NCBI RefSeq assembly: GCF_014287815.1
Contig: NZ_JACOOQ010000016.1
Coordinates: 1-64,000 of the forward strand
Source of the DNA: Clostridium lentum
GTDB lineage: Bacteria; Bacillota; Clostridia; Clostridiales; Clostridiaceae
Direction of reading: 5' to 3'
DNA: 64,000 nt
In this document: piece by piece, positions 7,190 to 16,366 of the stretch
How positions within the stretch are numbered: the stretch's first letter is position 1
Layout of the letters: each line of letters opens with the position of its first letter
Translations under genes and position numbers: made by a program
Notes under the pieces: model-generated
The model's database searches: none
Seen by the model: only the letters and a program-made list of their open reading frames with translations
What the model was told of the DNA's origin: nothing

Positions 7190-8504
7190 GGATAATACAA
7201 CTATTAGTAAATATGATTTTGATGAAGTAAGTCTCATAACAGAAAAAGTTTTAGATAAGACACTTGGTCAGCTTGAAAAAGAAGGGGTATTTGTTTTTCC
7301 TGAACTTTTAAAAGACGCTGAGGATATCACTAAAGAACAGATAATTTTACAAAGTGTTAATGATTGTTATCGTTCAAGTAATGTTATGGGGTTTTTGGGA
7401 TATGGTAATGAACGTCTTATAATTAAATCACGATTTTCAAGTGAGGAAAATGATTATTTCTTTCAATATCTAATTGAAAATGTATTGGAGATACCTAATG
7501 TTTTAGATTTAAATATAGATGCTAACCAAGATAGCCGAGTGTTTAATTTGTTGTTATTTTTATTTCCATATTATTTAAAATTAGCGATGAGGAAGGGGTT
7601 ATTTAAAACATATATACAAAGTCAATATAATGATTGGAATGTTAAAGGAACGGTTGATATTGCTCGTCATATTAGAGATAATAGTCCTTTTACGGGCAAA
7701 ATTGCATATAACCAAAGGGAATTTTCTTATGATAACTATATAATGGAATTAATCAGACATACTATTGAGTTCATTAAGAGGAAACCATATGCAAATAATG
7801 TGTTACGAAAAGCTAAAGATGAAGTTTCATTGGTAGTTCAAGTAACAAATAATTATAAGTATTATGATAGAGGTAAAATCATAATTAAAAATAAAAAGAA
7901 ACCAATTAGTCATGCGTATTATCATGAGTATAGGAATTTACAACGTTTATGTATAATGATTTTACAGCAAGAGAAGCATCAAATTGGTTCAGGAATTACT
8001 AAAATTCATGGTATTCTCTTTGATGGCTCATGGCTATGGGAAGAATATATTAATACATTGATTGGGAATAATTTTTATCATCCAATGAATAAGAGAAGAA
8101 AAGGAGCACAGCGATTGTTTGATGGTAATATTGGACTTATTTATCCTGATTTTATTAGTAAAAATGCTACTAATCGGATAATTGCTGATGCTAAGTATAA
8201 ACCATTAGGGAATATTGGAAATAAGGATTATCTTCAAGTATTAGCTTATATGTTTAGATTTGATGCTAAGAAAGGTTTATACTTGTATCCTGAAAGTGGT
8301 AAATTAGAAAATAAAGTGTTAAAATTGAATTGTGGATTGACATATGAAGATAATGTAGAACCAAGAACTGACATTCAAATAATTAAATGTGGATTGAAAA
8401 TACCAATCGTTGCAAAAGACTACGATGAATTTAAGTGTAAGATAAAGACTAGTGAGCGAGCCTTTATTAATCAGTTGAAAATGAATTTAGAACAAATTAC
8501 ATAA
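7170..8504 (+). CDS. mcrC: McrC nuclease subunit of type IV restriction system
   Basis: This is a 444-residue McrC family protein (PF10117). The C-terminal PD-(D/E)xK nuclease is visible: YPDF in LIYPDFISKN around residue 325 and the catalytic ADAKYK motif about 20 residues later. McrC docks on the McrB hexamer, stimulates its GTPase and cuts DNA. I chose ATG 7170 because AGGTGA at 7159-7164 is ideally spaced; upstream GTG 7161 and ATG 7164 would overlap the site. The gene overlaps mcrB by 20 bases, so the two are translated together. DNA specificity comes from McrB and cannot be predicted. Confidence 0.88.
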   Translation: MTEFKIKDNTTISKYDFDEVSLITEKVLDKTLGQLEKEGVFVFPELLKDAEDITKEQIILQSVNDCYRSSNVMGFLGYGNERLIIKSRFSSEENDYFFQYLIENVLEIPNVLDLNIDANQDSRVFNLLLFLFPYYLKLAMRKGLFKTYIQSQYNDWNVKGTVDIARHIRDNSPFTGKIAYNQREFSYDNYIMELIRHTIEFIKRKPYANNVLRKAKDEVSLVVQVTNNYKYYDRGKIIIKNKKKPISHAYYHEYRNLQRLCIMILQQEKHQIGSGITKIHGILFDGSWLWEEYINTLIGNNFYHPMNKRRKGAQRLFDGNIGLIYPDFISKNATNRIIADAKYKPLGNIGNKDYLQVLAYMFRFDAKKGLYLYPESGKLENKVLKLNCGLTYEDNVEPRTDIQIIKCGLKIPIVAKDYDEFKCKIKTSERAFINQLKMNLEQIT

Positions 8505-8600
8505 ATTAAAATAGTCTTTTAATAGCAAAGTTTAGACTTGATTAAAGAAGCTACTAATTAATATTTAGAAGAATATAGTTGAAAGTGGAGTGAGAATATT

Positions 8601-9368
8601 ATGGGAAAGTACTTTTTAGAAAGTGATTTTAAAGCATTTGATTCTTCATTAGCTAGAAAAACTGATGATAAGGTGATAGCAAATAGACTATATGTAGTAA
8701 ATAAGTTAAGGGCTTTAGATGAACAAGGTTTAAAAAGTTACATGTTAAAGAATGACTTACATTCACATAAGCAAAAAGCATATTTAACAAGTGTCGTATG
8801 GCCTTTAAGACAAGCAAATGGAGAATATGTTGATTACGTTAGAATGGGATATGGTAAATCAAAAGAGCATGTTATAGAATTAGTAAAAATACTACAAATG
8901 TATAGCATAAATAATAAGGGATTTATGAAATATGATATGGCATTTCATTATGTTACTCAACTGCAATTATCAATTAATGAAAAAGGATGGAATATTGCGT
9001 TATATTTAGGGTATTATGGATGGTTAGAACAAAAAAACCTTGTGAATAAATTATTTGAGAATAGTTCTAGGAGAGAAGAGTTTAAAAATTTATTAGATTA
9101 TATTATAGATAATAATTATGTATTATATTTATGTTCAGATGTAGGAGATAATTATTATGAAGATACAGATGAGTATATTAATGATATTATAGATTATTTT
9201 CATAAAGGAATAAGTTTTACTATTTATATTGCTAATGAGCAAGATAAGGAAAGTAAGGAAAATGAAACGAATAGGATATTAAATTTTCTAATTGATGAAT
9301 TTGATAAATTAATGCCGTTATATAAATTTATATCTTGGGATCCAACTCAAAATAATTATATAAAATAA
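8601..9368 (+). CDS. Unknown protein, 255 aa, downstream of mcrBC
   Basis: I do not recognise a family. The protein has no signal peptide or membrane segment. It is rich in charged residues and aromatic pairs, appears mostly helical, and its last third is acidic (YYEDTDEYINDIIDYF). A central segment is hydrophobic and aromatic (MAFHYVTQLQLSIN, WNIALYLGYYGW). It has its own good ribosome binding site (GGAGTGAG) 97 bases after mcrC and is followed by a terminator, so it could be the last gene of the mcrBC transcript. Its position makes a defence-related accessory role possible, but nothing in the sequence proves it. Confidence 0.7.
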   Translation: MGKYFLESDFKAFDSSLARKTDDKVIANRLYVVNKLRALDEQGLKSYMLKNDLHSHKQKAYLTSVVWPLRQANGEYVDYVRMGYGKSKEHVIELVKILQMYSINNKGFMKYDMAFHYVTQLQLSINEKGWNIALYLGYYGWLEQKNLVNKLFENSSRREEFKNLLDYIIDNNYVLYLCSDVGDNYYEDTDEYINDIIDYFHKGISFTIYIANEQDKESKENETNRILNFLIDEFDKLMPLYKFISWDPTQNNYIK

Positions 9369-9388
9369 TTAGAATCTTTCTGAAATTC

Positions 9389-9423
9389 ACCCAAGTATTA
9401 GGCAAGAACTTAAATACTTGGGT
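9389..9423 (+). terminator. Hairpin after the mcrBC-linked gene
   Basis: ACCCAAGTATT (9389-9399) and AATACTTGGGT (9413-9423) form an 11-bp perfect stem. The T tail is weak, so termination may be partial. Confidence 0.6.
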
Positions 9424-9479
9424 TCTGTTTAGCAAATATATTAATAAATAAAGTGGACAATGATATTTTTCATTGTAAA

Positions 9480-9518
9480 TTTTCAAAGACCATTGCTCAT
9501 TACTCCTGGTCTTTGAAA
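9480..9518. repeat. Inverted repeat overlapping the 3' end of the Xre gene
   Basis: TTTCAAAGACC and GGTCTTTGAAA form an 11-bp perfect hairpin with a 16-base loop. It includes the last codons of the minus-strand regulator. There is no T tail, so a role in RNA stability is as likely as termination. Confidence 0.5.
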
Positions 9519-9706
9519 TATGTATAATCAACATTAAGAACTTCAGCTATTTCTTTTATAGTTTCTGTTTTAGGGATTCGATTTCCTTGTTCCAAATTAC
9601 ATACACTAGTAAAGCTACGATTTAAGAGTTTTGCAAATTCATGTTGATTTAGATTTCTCTCAAGTCTAAGATATCTTAATTTTTGAGCAAATGTATCTAA
9701 TTCCAT
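9500..9706 (-). CDS. Xre-family HTH regulator
   Basis: This is a 68-residue protein consisting of little more than an HTH_3 domain: FAQKLRYLRLERNLNQHEFA, then the recognition region LLNRSFTSVCNLEQGNRIP. Such small proteins act as dimeric repressors or as control proteins of restriction or toxin genes. A longer frame back to 9790 exists, but the ATG at 9706 (MELDTF) is where family similarity begins. The ribosome binding site there is weak (ACAAG), so the start is uncertain. The gene faces the mcrBC operon tail end to end. Confidence 0.75.
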   Translation of the reverse strand: MELDTFAQKLRYLRLERNLNQHEFAKLLNRSFTSVCNLEQGNRIPKTETIKEIAEVLNVDYTYFKDQE

Positions 9707-9799
9707 ATCTTGTAGTATAATAGTATTAATATTAAACTTTATTACTGAAAATAATGTTGCAAAAGTTGCACTTTTGTACACACTGCACATGCAAAGCTA

Positions 9800-10285
9800 A
9801 TGACAACTTATTATCCACTAGAAAAGCTTAGAAAGATTATAGGATTAGAATATGCTAAATATATTGATCCTTACGCTGGAAGCAAAGGAAACTCCGTAAG
9901 ATATCTATCTGTTGCTCCAAGGACTAATGATCTTAAAGTTGATGGAGTTGATAATCTATTTTGTGCAGGAGAAAAAAGTGGCTTATTTGTAGGTCATACT
10001 GAAGCCATATGCACTGGAAGCTTAGCAGGACATAATGCTGTAAGACTTGCTATAGGAGTACCTCTTCTTATATTACCTACTTCAATTGCCATTGGAGATA
10101 TAATTTCATATGCTAATGAAAAGGCTAAAACAAGAGATGGAAGAAAGAATAGATATACTTTTGCTGGTGCAGAATATTTTAAGCATATGCAAGATATTGG
10201 ATTATATACCCTTGATAAAGATGAAATTAATTTAAGAATTAAGAAGTTAAATCTTAATAATATATTCAATCTAAAATTAATATAA
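9800..10285 (+). pseudogene. FAD-dependent oxidoreductase (GidA/TrmFO-like), C-terminal remnant
   Basis: This 161-codon frame encodes the C-terminal FAD-binding part of a GidA/TrmFO-related flavoprotein: NLFCAGEKSGLFVGHTEAIC, then GSLAGHNAVRLAIG. The N-terminal Rossmann motif GxGxxG and most of the substrate domain are missing. A stop codon lies just before the ATG and no ribosome binding site is seen. It is therefore probably the remainder of a gene whose 5' part was replaced by the accessory DNA to the left. A terminator follows. A few members of this family are short, so residual expression cannot be excluded. Confidence 0.65.
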
Positions 10286-10316
10286 AAAGAGTCAATTTTT
10301 ATTATACAACAAAGAG

Positions 10317-10364
10317 GACGGTAGATAGATTTGTGTAAAATACAAATCTGCCTACTGTCTTTTT
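10317..10364 (+). terminator. Terminator after FAD oxidoreductase remnant
   Basis: Two nested perfect stems (GTAG/CTAC and AGATTTGT/ACAAATCT, within 10317-10359) are followed by TTTTT. Confidence 0.85.
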
Positions 10365-10596
10365 ATACGATTAGTTGGTAGTTTTGGAATAATATACTAT
10401 ATAAATTTTAAGAGGATTTTTTATGACAAGAAAAAATGACATCAACATTAGTATTTCTAGATAATAAAAAATATTACTGGAAATCAAAATTACCAGTAAT
10501 ATTTGATTTATAAGAAACTATATTACACAAAATTATCTATAGTCTCGCAGATAGTTTTTATATTCTACAAAACTATCTGCTCTTATGTTTAAAAAA
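10365..10596. other. Gene-free stretch with two hairpins
   Basis: No gene is seen; only a 13-codon frame at 10423-10464 has a plausible start. Perfect inverted repeats lie at 10469-10480/10493-10504 (12 bp) and 10547-10558/10569-10580 (12 bp). The second is next to the stop of the minus-strand diguanylate cyclase and probably protects or ends its transcript. Confidence 0.5.
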
Positions 10597-12735
10597 TTAA
10601 TTGTTTAGTATATTAGTTGAAAAGCCGTTTTTTCCATTTTCTTTTACAGTATATAAGATTTCATCTGCTTTTTGATATAGTTCAGTAAAATTTATATTAT
10701 CTTTAGTAAATACAATTCCTATGCTCAATGATATATTTTGGCTAATATCATTATAAGTTACAGTCTTATTCATAGTATTACATAAGTTAGTTGCAATTTT
10801 AGATGCAACATGCAAATTACTAAAATCTAAATCCTTCATAAACACTATAAATTCATCACCACCCCAACGACCAACTATATCACTTTTTCTAAATAGACGT
10901 TTTAAATTGTCAGCTAAATCCTTTAGTACATCATCACCAATTTTATGACCTAAATTATCATTTACACCTTTAAAATTATCTATATCTATAATAAAAAATG
11001 CACCATATAAGTCATTAGATTTATTCTCAATATAATTACTTACTAGCTCTTTACATGCTCCACGATTAAATATTCCTGTTAATGAATCTGTTTCGCTTTT
11101 CTCCTTTAAAAGGCTATTTTGTTTATTTTTATTTTGTAATCTAATTTTCATAATTATATAGGTTGATAAAGATGTTATAACTAATATTGATATTATAAAT
11201 ATCATCACTTCAATATAATTTGAATATATAAATGATTGTAAGGTGATTTTGTTTTTAGTATATAATGTGTTTTTATAAACAATAGTATTTAACTCTTCAG
11301 CAGAAATACTATTTATAATTTTATTTATAATTCTTAAAAGTAGTACATCATTATTATTTGATAATCCAATACATAAATCATTATTTAATTTATTTTTATA
11401 TATAACAGATATGTTTTTATAATATTTTTCTCTTGTATTAGATTCTATACTATATAAATCACCATAGGTATAATCAGCAGTTCCTTTGTTTACTGCATTT
11501 ATACAATCTTCAATATTATCGTAGTAAATAATTTTGCTACTATCAATATTTTCTATAGATATATCTAAATCATATAAATACTTTTTAGGTAGTGCTAATA
11601 TTTTATCAGATTCATCAGCATTTACAGTTAATTTATTTTCTATTTTAAAAATAGGGGATGAAATATATGATTTTGTCATATATAAGTTGTATTCATCCAT
11701 GAAACTGTAATTATTAGGGATTCCAATCAAAATATCTGCTTTGTGTTCTTTAATAAAATTAAGTGCTTCTTCAAAGCTATCAACTACTTGAAGCTCTATA
11801 TTTATATTTAACTTTTTAGAAATAATATTAGCTATATCGATAGAAATTCCTTCAGGTTTTTTATTTTTAGAATTCCAGTTTTGAAGAGGAGCAAAGTTAT
11901 TAACATATACAGCTTTGATTTTTTTTATGTTTTTTAAGAATTCCATTTCATCATGAGTTAAACTTAAATGATAGTTATCCTCAACTTGAAAATATTTATT
12001 GTATAAAGATATACTGTAATTAGGACTTATTTGTCTTATTTGTGAAATTGAATAATTAAGCTCTTTTATTATTGCATCATTTCCTTTTGTAGTAGCAAGA
12101 TAGTATGGTCTTGATGCAAATTTTGTTACAACTCTTTCATCTTTAGATAATAGTAAGTCCTTTGCTAAAATAGCATCAATTTCTTTATTTTTTAAAGCTG
12201 TATGTAATAAATTATCTGAATTTTTATCATATTCAATAATTTTTATATTTTTTATGTTGTTATTCTCACAAAATTTATAGAATTTATCTATAGCTGATGA
12301 TCCTTCTACAACTCCAACAGTAATATTGTTTAAAGTTTTAAAGTCAGTTTCAACTATGGTGGTATTGTTTTTTAGTACAGAAATGGTATAATAAGATGCT
12401 CCTATATCATATTCAGGAAAATCGAATAGTGTTTCTGTAAAATCATTTTTTAACATTGCACCAGCAAGATCAATTTCTCCATTCATTAATTTAGTAGTTA
12501 TTTCATCTGGTGTACATTCTATAAAATTATATTTCCATCCAGTAAATTTTGATATTTCCATCAAATATTCATATAAATATCCAGTATATTTACCATCTAT
12601 AAATTTTGAAAATCCGTCCACTTCTGAAAATCCTACATTGATAGTATTATCTTTAGCATAAGCTATTTGTAAAGGATAAAAATTCATTATATACGTTAGT
12701 AATAAAAGTATAGTTGCAAAAATTATTTTTTTCAT
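10597..12735 (-). CDS. Diguanylate cyclase with two periplasmic-binding-like sensor domains
   Basis: This 712-residue membrane protein makes cyclic di-GMP from two GTP. In order: a signal peptide (about residues 1-28), two SBP_bac_3-type ligand-binding domains outside the cell (about 32-255 and 270-500), one transmembrane helix (about 512-535) and a cytoplasmic GGDEF domain (about 550-705). The active-site motif GGDEF (624-628) is intact, and RKSD five residues before it is the inhibitory RxxD site, so product feedback is expected. The sensor domains resemble amino-acid binding proteins; the ligand is unknown. It is divergent from a PilZ-containing glycosyltransferase at 12988, its likely target. 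Confidence 0.92.
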   Translation of the reverse strand: MKKIIFATILLLLTYIMNFYPLQIAYAKDNTINVGFSEVDGFSKFIDGKYTGYLYEYLMEISKFTGWKYNFIECTPDEITTKLMNGEIDLAGAMLKNDFTETLFDFPEYDIGASYYTISVLKNNTTIVETDFKTLNNITVGVVEGSSAIDKFYKFCENNNIKNIKIIEYDKNSDNLLHTALKNKEIDAILAKDLLLSKDERVVTKFASRPYYLATTKGNDAIIKELNYSISQIRQISPNYSISLYNKYFQVEDNYHLSLTHDEMEFLKNIKKIKAVYVNNFAPLQNWNSKNKKPEGISIDIANIISKKLNINIELQVVDSFEEALNFIKEHKADILIGIPNNYSFMDEYNLYMTKSYISSPIFKIENKLTVNADESDKILALPKKYLYDLDISIENIDSSKIIYYDNIEDCINAVNKGTADYTYGDLYSIESNTREKYYKNISVIYKNKLNNDLCIGLSNNNDVLLLRIINKIINSISAEELNTIVYKNTLYTKNKITLQSFIYSNYIEVMIFIISILVITSLSTYIIMKIRLQNKNKQNSLLKEKSETDSLTGIFNRGACKELVSNYIENKSNDLYGAFFIIDIDNFKGVNDNLGHKIGDDVLKDLADNLKRLFRKSDIVGRWGGDEFIVFMKDLDFSNLHVASKIATNLCNTMNKTVTYNDISQNISLSIGIVFTKDNINFTELYQKADEILYTVKENGKNGFSTNILNN

Positions 12736-12987
12736 AGAATATTCTCTTTCTTATTTAAGATTATTGTTTTATAGTATTCTTTATAATTAGTTTTTTCAAA
12801 TCTTCATTATTATATTTTTTATTCATAAATATATAGCATAATTAAACTCTCCTTAATTCATTTGCACTCAAACATTGAAAAATGTCGATATATAGTATAT
12901 TATTTAAGTATAATGTATATTGTTTTGGTTATTTTGTAAAGTTTTTAAATAAAAATAAATATTTTTTAAATGTAGAAAAGGAGTAGT

Positions 12988-14856
12988 ATGGAAAAGTATA
13001 CAATTATAATGTGTTTTTTGTTAGTTATAAGTTATTTTATAGCTAAAATTAATTTAAGTTATAAAAAAGGTATAATATTGGTAAATACTGTTGTTTCAAT
13101 AACTTATATAATCTGGAGAATAACAGTTATTCCAATTCATAGTGGTGTTTTTAGTTTTGTAATTGGTGTAATGCTTTATAGTGCTGAATTTTTAGGATTG
13201 ATAGCATTTTTTAATTTTCAATATTTATTTTATAAAAAATATAAATTAGAAGTTAAGACATTGGATGTTTATAAAAATGAGGAAATTCCATTTGTAGATA
13301 TTCTAATATGTACATATAACGAACCACTATATTTATTAGAAAAAACAATAGCAGCATGTATAAATTTGCATTATCCACAAAACAAATTTAAAATACACAT
13401 ATGTGATGATGGTATAAGACAAAAGTTAAAAGAATTATGTGATAAATATGATATAAACTATATTACAAGAAATGATAATGCTGGTGCAAAAGCTGGTAAT
13501 ATAAATAATGCACTTAAATTTGTAAAAGGAGATTTATTTGTTGTATTAGATGCAGATATGATTCCTAAAAAATGTTTTTTATCTAAAACAGTTGGATATT
13601 TCTCCAATGAACATTTAGCATTTGTTCAAACTCCACAGGTTTATTATAATAAAGATATGTACCAATATAATTTATCTAAAAATATACCAAATGAGCAAGA
13701 TTTTTTTATGAGAGATATTCAAGAAGCAAGAGCTGCTCATAATGCAGTCTTACATGTTGGTACAAATGCTGTATTTAGAAGAAAATATATAAATGAGATA
13801 GGTGGATATCCAACATATTCTATAACAGAAGATATGGCAGTTGGAATGATGTTGCAAGCTAAAGGATATGATTCTATTTTTGTAAATGAAGAATTAGTAT
13901 TAGGTTTGAGTGCTGTTACTTTTGAAGAATTAGTTAAACAGAGGGACAGATGGTGTAGAGGGAATCTACAAGTTTTAAAGCATTTTAATCCTATATTTAT
14001 GAAGGGATTAAGTTTTTCACAGAGAATAGCCTATTTTGATGGTGCTGTATATTGGTTTTCAAATTTACAAAAAATGATATATATGATATGTCCAATCATT
14101 TTTCTTATTACTGGAAGATTAATAATAGATTCATCCTTAATTAATCTATTAATGTTTTATATTCCTTTTATATTAGGAAATATATTAATTTTTGAAGTAT
14201 TATCCCCTAAAACAAGAAGTGCAAAGTGGAGTCATTATTATGATATTGCTATGTCACCACATTTGAGTTTATCTATATTAAAAGAACTTATTGGATTAAA
14301 AATTAATTTTAATATTACATCAAAAGAAGTTATACAAAACAAGAGACATTTTCATTATAAGATAGTTATACCACATATATTAATTATAATTGTAACTATA
14401 ATATCATGGATAATATCTACAAGGTCATATATATATAATAATATAAGCGTAGGAGCATATATACTAAATATGGCATGGAGTATATATAATTTCATAGGTA
14501 TTGGAGTTTCTTTATATGTAGCATATCAAAAACCAATATTTAGAACCAGTGAAAGGATTATGATAACTGAAAATATTGTTGTAGAAATAAGTAATGATTA
14601 TGGTTCAATACAAGGAAATCTAATTGATATATCTGAAATTGGAGTTGGAGTAAGATTACATAATATTAACGAAAATATTCTGAAAGTTAAAGATAATATT
14701 ATGCTTGATTTAAATAAAACTAAATTTGAATGTGAAGTAATAAGAACTAGTAACGATTTTGTTGCATTAAAATTCAAAAAAATATGTCCAAGCCAAATGA
14801 AAATTATTATGAGTATTTTTACTGATAATATGAGTCCATATTATAAAATTAAATAG
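12988..14856 (+). CDS. Membrane glycosyltransferase family 2 with C-terminal PilZ domain (BcsA-like)
   Basis: This is a 622-residue processive glycan synthase of the cellulose-synthase type. Two or three membrane helices precede the GT-A domain, which shows ICTYNEP, the DAD motif (VVLDADMIP), the TED acceptor motif (SITEDMAVG) and QRDRW, the QxxRW motif of processive synthases. More membrane helices follow. The last 105 residues are a PilZ domain with both cyclic-di-GMP binding signatures, RTSER (519-523) and DISEIG (547-552). Synthesis should therefore be switched on by cyclic di-GMP. No BcsB, cellulase or other export partner is adjacent, so the polymer is not predictable. Start ATG follows AAAAGGAG. 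Confidence 0.92.
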   Translation: MEKYTIIMCFLLVISYFIAKINLSYKKGIILVNTVVSITYIIWRITVIPIHSGVFSFVIGVMLYSAEFLGLIAFFNFQYLFYKKYKLEVKTLDVYKNEEIPFVDILICTYNEPLYLLEKTIAACINLHYPQNKFKIHICDDGIRQKLKELCDKYDINYITRNDNAGAKAGNINNALKFVKGDLFVVLDADMIPKKCFLSKTVGYFSNEHLAFVQTPQVYYNKDMYQYNLSKNIPNEQDFFMRDIQEARAAHNAVLHVGTNAVFRRKYINEIGGYPTYSITEDMAVGMMLQAKGYDSIFVNEELVLGLSAVTFEELVKQRDRWCRGNLQVLKHFNPIFMKGLSFSQRIAYFDGAVYWFSNLQKMIYMICPIIFLITGRLIIDSSLINLLMFYIPFILGNILIFEVLSPKTRSAKWSHYYDIAMSPHLSLSILKELIGLKINFNITSKEVIQNKRHFHYKIVIPHILIIIVTIISWIISTRSYIYNNISVGAYILNMAWSIYNFIGIGVSLYVAYQKPIFRTSERIMITENIVVEISNDYGSIQGNLIDISEIGVGVRLHNINENILKVKDNIMLDLNKTKFECEVIRTSNDFVALKFKKICPSQMKIIMSIFTDNMSPYYKIK

Positions 14857-14874
14857 AAGATAAAATAATATTCT

Positions 14875-14930
14875 ATAGTTAAAAACTAAAAGAGAATTCT
14901 AATGCGAATTCTCTTTTAGTTTTTAACTAT
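14875..14930. terminator. Long bidirectional terminator
   Basis: A perfect 25-bp inverted repeat (arms 14875-14899 and 14906-14930) separates the glycosyltransferase from the convergent gene. Its right edge includes the convergent gene's stop codon. Confidence 0.85.
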
Positions 14931-15370
14931 GCTGTTATAAGTTTATAACATGATAAGCGCAATTCACCATTAGGCGAAGTTCGAATAAACCACTGATAAT
15001 TGCTATTACTGTATGTTTGCTTTTTTATCTCCGAAAGTTCACAAGAGGTGACTACTGGAATATAGTAGTACAGAATCGTATCCTTTTGCAAAGTTATAAA
15101 AACTGTAGCTTCATAGTCAGTAAAATAATCTGTTAATGTATCAAGACAAATTTCAATATACTCATCAGTAACATCAAATTTACATTCATATTCTTGGCGA
15201 GTTTTAATATTTTGTAATATTACACTCATCTTAGAAAAATCTTTTAGTTCTAATTTAGAATAATATAAAAATATACTGTTTGAAATTTTAACAAATTTTT
15301 TTACTTTTAATCTTTTATTAGGAAAATAAATCAATGATTTGTGATTTTCTAGTTCATTAATTTCTATCAT
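14927..15370 (-). CDS. Unknown protein, 147 aa, downstream of PadR regulator
   Basis: I do not recognise a family. The protein is soluble, with predicted mostly beta character (ATVFITLQKD, ILYYYIPVVT), and has no signal peptide or metal motif. AAGGAG sits well before ATG 15370. It lies 74 bases downstream of the padR-like gene on the same strand, so the two are probably co-transcribed and the regulator may control it. Confidence 0.75.
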   Translation of the reverse strand: MIEINELENHKSLIYFPNKRLKVKKFVKISNSIFLYYSKLELKDFSKMSVILQNIKTRQEYECKFDVTDEYIEICLDTLTDYFTDYEATVFITLQKDTILYYYIPVVTSCELSEIKKQTYSNSNYQWFIRTSPNGELRLSCYKLITA

Positions 15371-15444
15371 TTGGTGACTCCTTTCTATATATTATAAATA
15401 TTTTAATGATATAATATATAGAAATATTTATAAAATGTTACTAA

Positions 15445-15834
15445 TCATACAAGCATTTCTATCATTAAATCTAATGTGGATTTTGTCTTCTTTAAATTAT
15501 CAACATAATCAGCTATATGATTTTTATAAAATTCTACGCCTTCATCTGTAATGGCATATACTTTTTTACTTCGTTTATTCATAGCTTCATCACCTATCCA
15601 ATGGCTTGTTACATAGCCTTTAAGTTCTAAATCATATAATGTTTCATATATGGTACTTGATGAAACAGGAAAAGGTCTCTCAGCATTTTGAAATTTATTA
15701 CGAAATACCTCTAATATTTTATTACCAAATATAGTTTCTCCTTTAGCTAATTCTTTTAGTATATAAAATGTATATAACATTTTTGTATTAACAACATTTC
15801 TTGGTGCAACAAGACGATTTCTATTATTGCTCAT
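15445..15834 (-). CDS. PadR-family transcriptional regulator
   Basis: This 129-residue protein has the PadR winged helix: the FYILKELAKGETIFGNKILE helix pair, SSSTIYETLYDLELKGYV as recognition helix and KKVYAITDEGVEFY as wing. The C-terminal helix (KKTKSTLDLMIEMLV) would mediate dimerisation. Such regulators usually repress adjacent genes and respond to a small hydrophobic ligand or stress. It is divergent from a Cys/Gly-rich small protein and upstream of an unknown gene. AAGGATG precedes the ATG. Confidence 0.88.
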   Translation of the reverse strand: MSNNRNRLVAPRNVVNTKMLYTFYILKELAKGETIFGNKILEVFRNKFQNAERPFPVSSSTIYETLYDLELKGYVTSHWIGDEAMNKRSKKVYAITDEGVEFYKNHIADYVDNLKKTKSTLDLMIEMLV

Positions 15835-15991
15835 TTTTCGTTCATCCTTTCAAATATCTCTTGTATATATTAATAGTATCAAATATAGATATCAAAGTCT
15901 AATTATTCAATTTTTAATAAACATATTTTGAACCTAAATACTAAGTTAAGAATAGAATATATTATAGAACTAAAGATAGGAGATGATTAAC

Positions 15992-16249
15992 TTGTCAAGT
16001 AGCAAAAAATCTTGTAAATGCTACGAGTGTTGTTGTAAACCTTGCAATACATGCTGTACTCCTTGTTGTAATCAATGTTATAATCCTTGCGGTTGTAATA
16101 ATTACGGATGCGGATATGGCGGATACGGCGGAAACTGTGGTTGTGGAGGATTTGGCAACGGCTTTGGAGGTGGCTATGGCGGAGCTGGTGGTTGTGGCTG
16201 CTGGTGGTGGATAATTCTTATCTTCCTATTTGGTGGTTGCTGCTGGTAA
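15992..16249 (+). CDS. Small Cys/Gly-rich protein with C-terminal hydrophobic segment; possible spore-coat protein
   Basis: This protein of 85 residues has a Cys-rich N-terminal half (pairs such as CCCKPC, CCTPCC), a Gly/Tyr/Phe-rich middle (GCGYGGYGGNCGCGG), and a hydrophobic end (WWWIILIFLFGGCCW). Similar composition occurs in small spore-associated proteins, some with C-terminal hydrophobic tails like the YjcZ group; the assignment is by resemblance only. I chose TTG at 15992 because AGGAGATG (15978-15985) is well placed for it, whereas ATG 15983 overlaps that site. The GC content is higher than in neighbouring genes because of Gly and Cys codons. Confidence 0.7.
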   Translation: MSSSKKSCKCYECCCKPCNTCCTPCCNQCYNPCGCNNYGCGYGGYGGNCGCGGFGNGFGGGYGGAGGCGCWWWIILIFLFGGCCW

Positions 16250-16265
16250 TAGTCATTAGAGTTGG

Positions 16266-16296
16266 AGTATTGAAATTTTTTTCAATACTTCTTTTT
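16266..16296 (+). terminator. Terminator after Cys/Gly-rich gene
   Basis: AGTATTGAAA (16266-16275) pairs with TTTCAATACT (16280-16289), followed by a T run. Confidence 0.85.
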
Positions 16297-16366
16297 TAAA
16301 ATTTAATAATTTTTTTTATGTAAAGGGGCAACATATTATTGTAATTAATTTGTTGGAGGGTTTTAG

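Noticed and set aside
9480..9518. Ordinary terminator for the Xre gene
   Set aside because: There is a good stem but no T tail in the minus direction, and it includes coding bases.
10423..10464. 13-codon frame after the FAD oxidoreductase remnant
   Set aside because: It is too short, with a poorly placed ribosome binding site and nothing recognisable.
12736..12987. Possible cyclic-di-GMP riboswitch between the cyclase and glycosyltransferase genes
   Set aside because: I looked for the conserved GEMM-type hairpins and tetraloop on both strands and saw none.
16108..16299. Arg/Trp/Leu-rich frame overlapping the Cys/Gly-rich gene
   Set aside because: It is the same Gly/Cys-codon DNA read in another frame, without a ribosome binding site; the Cys-patterned frame is the credible one.
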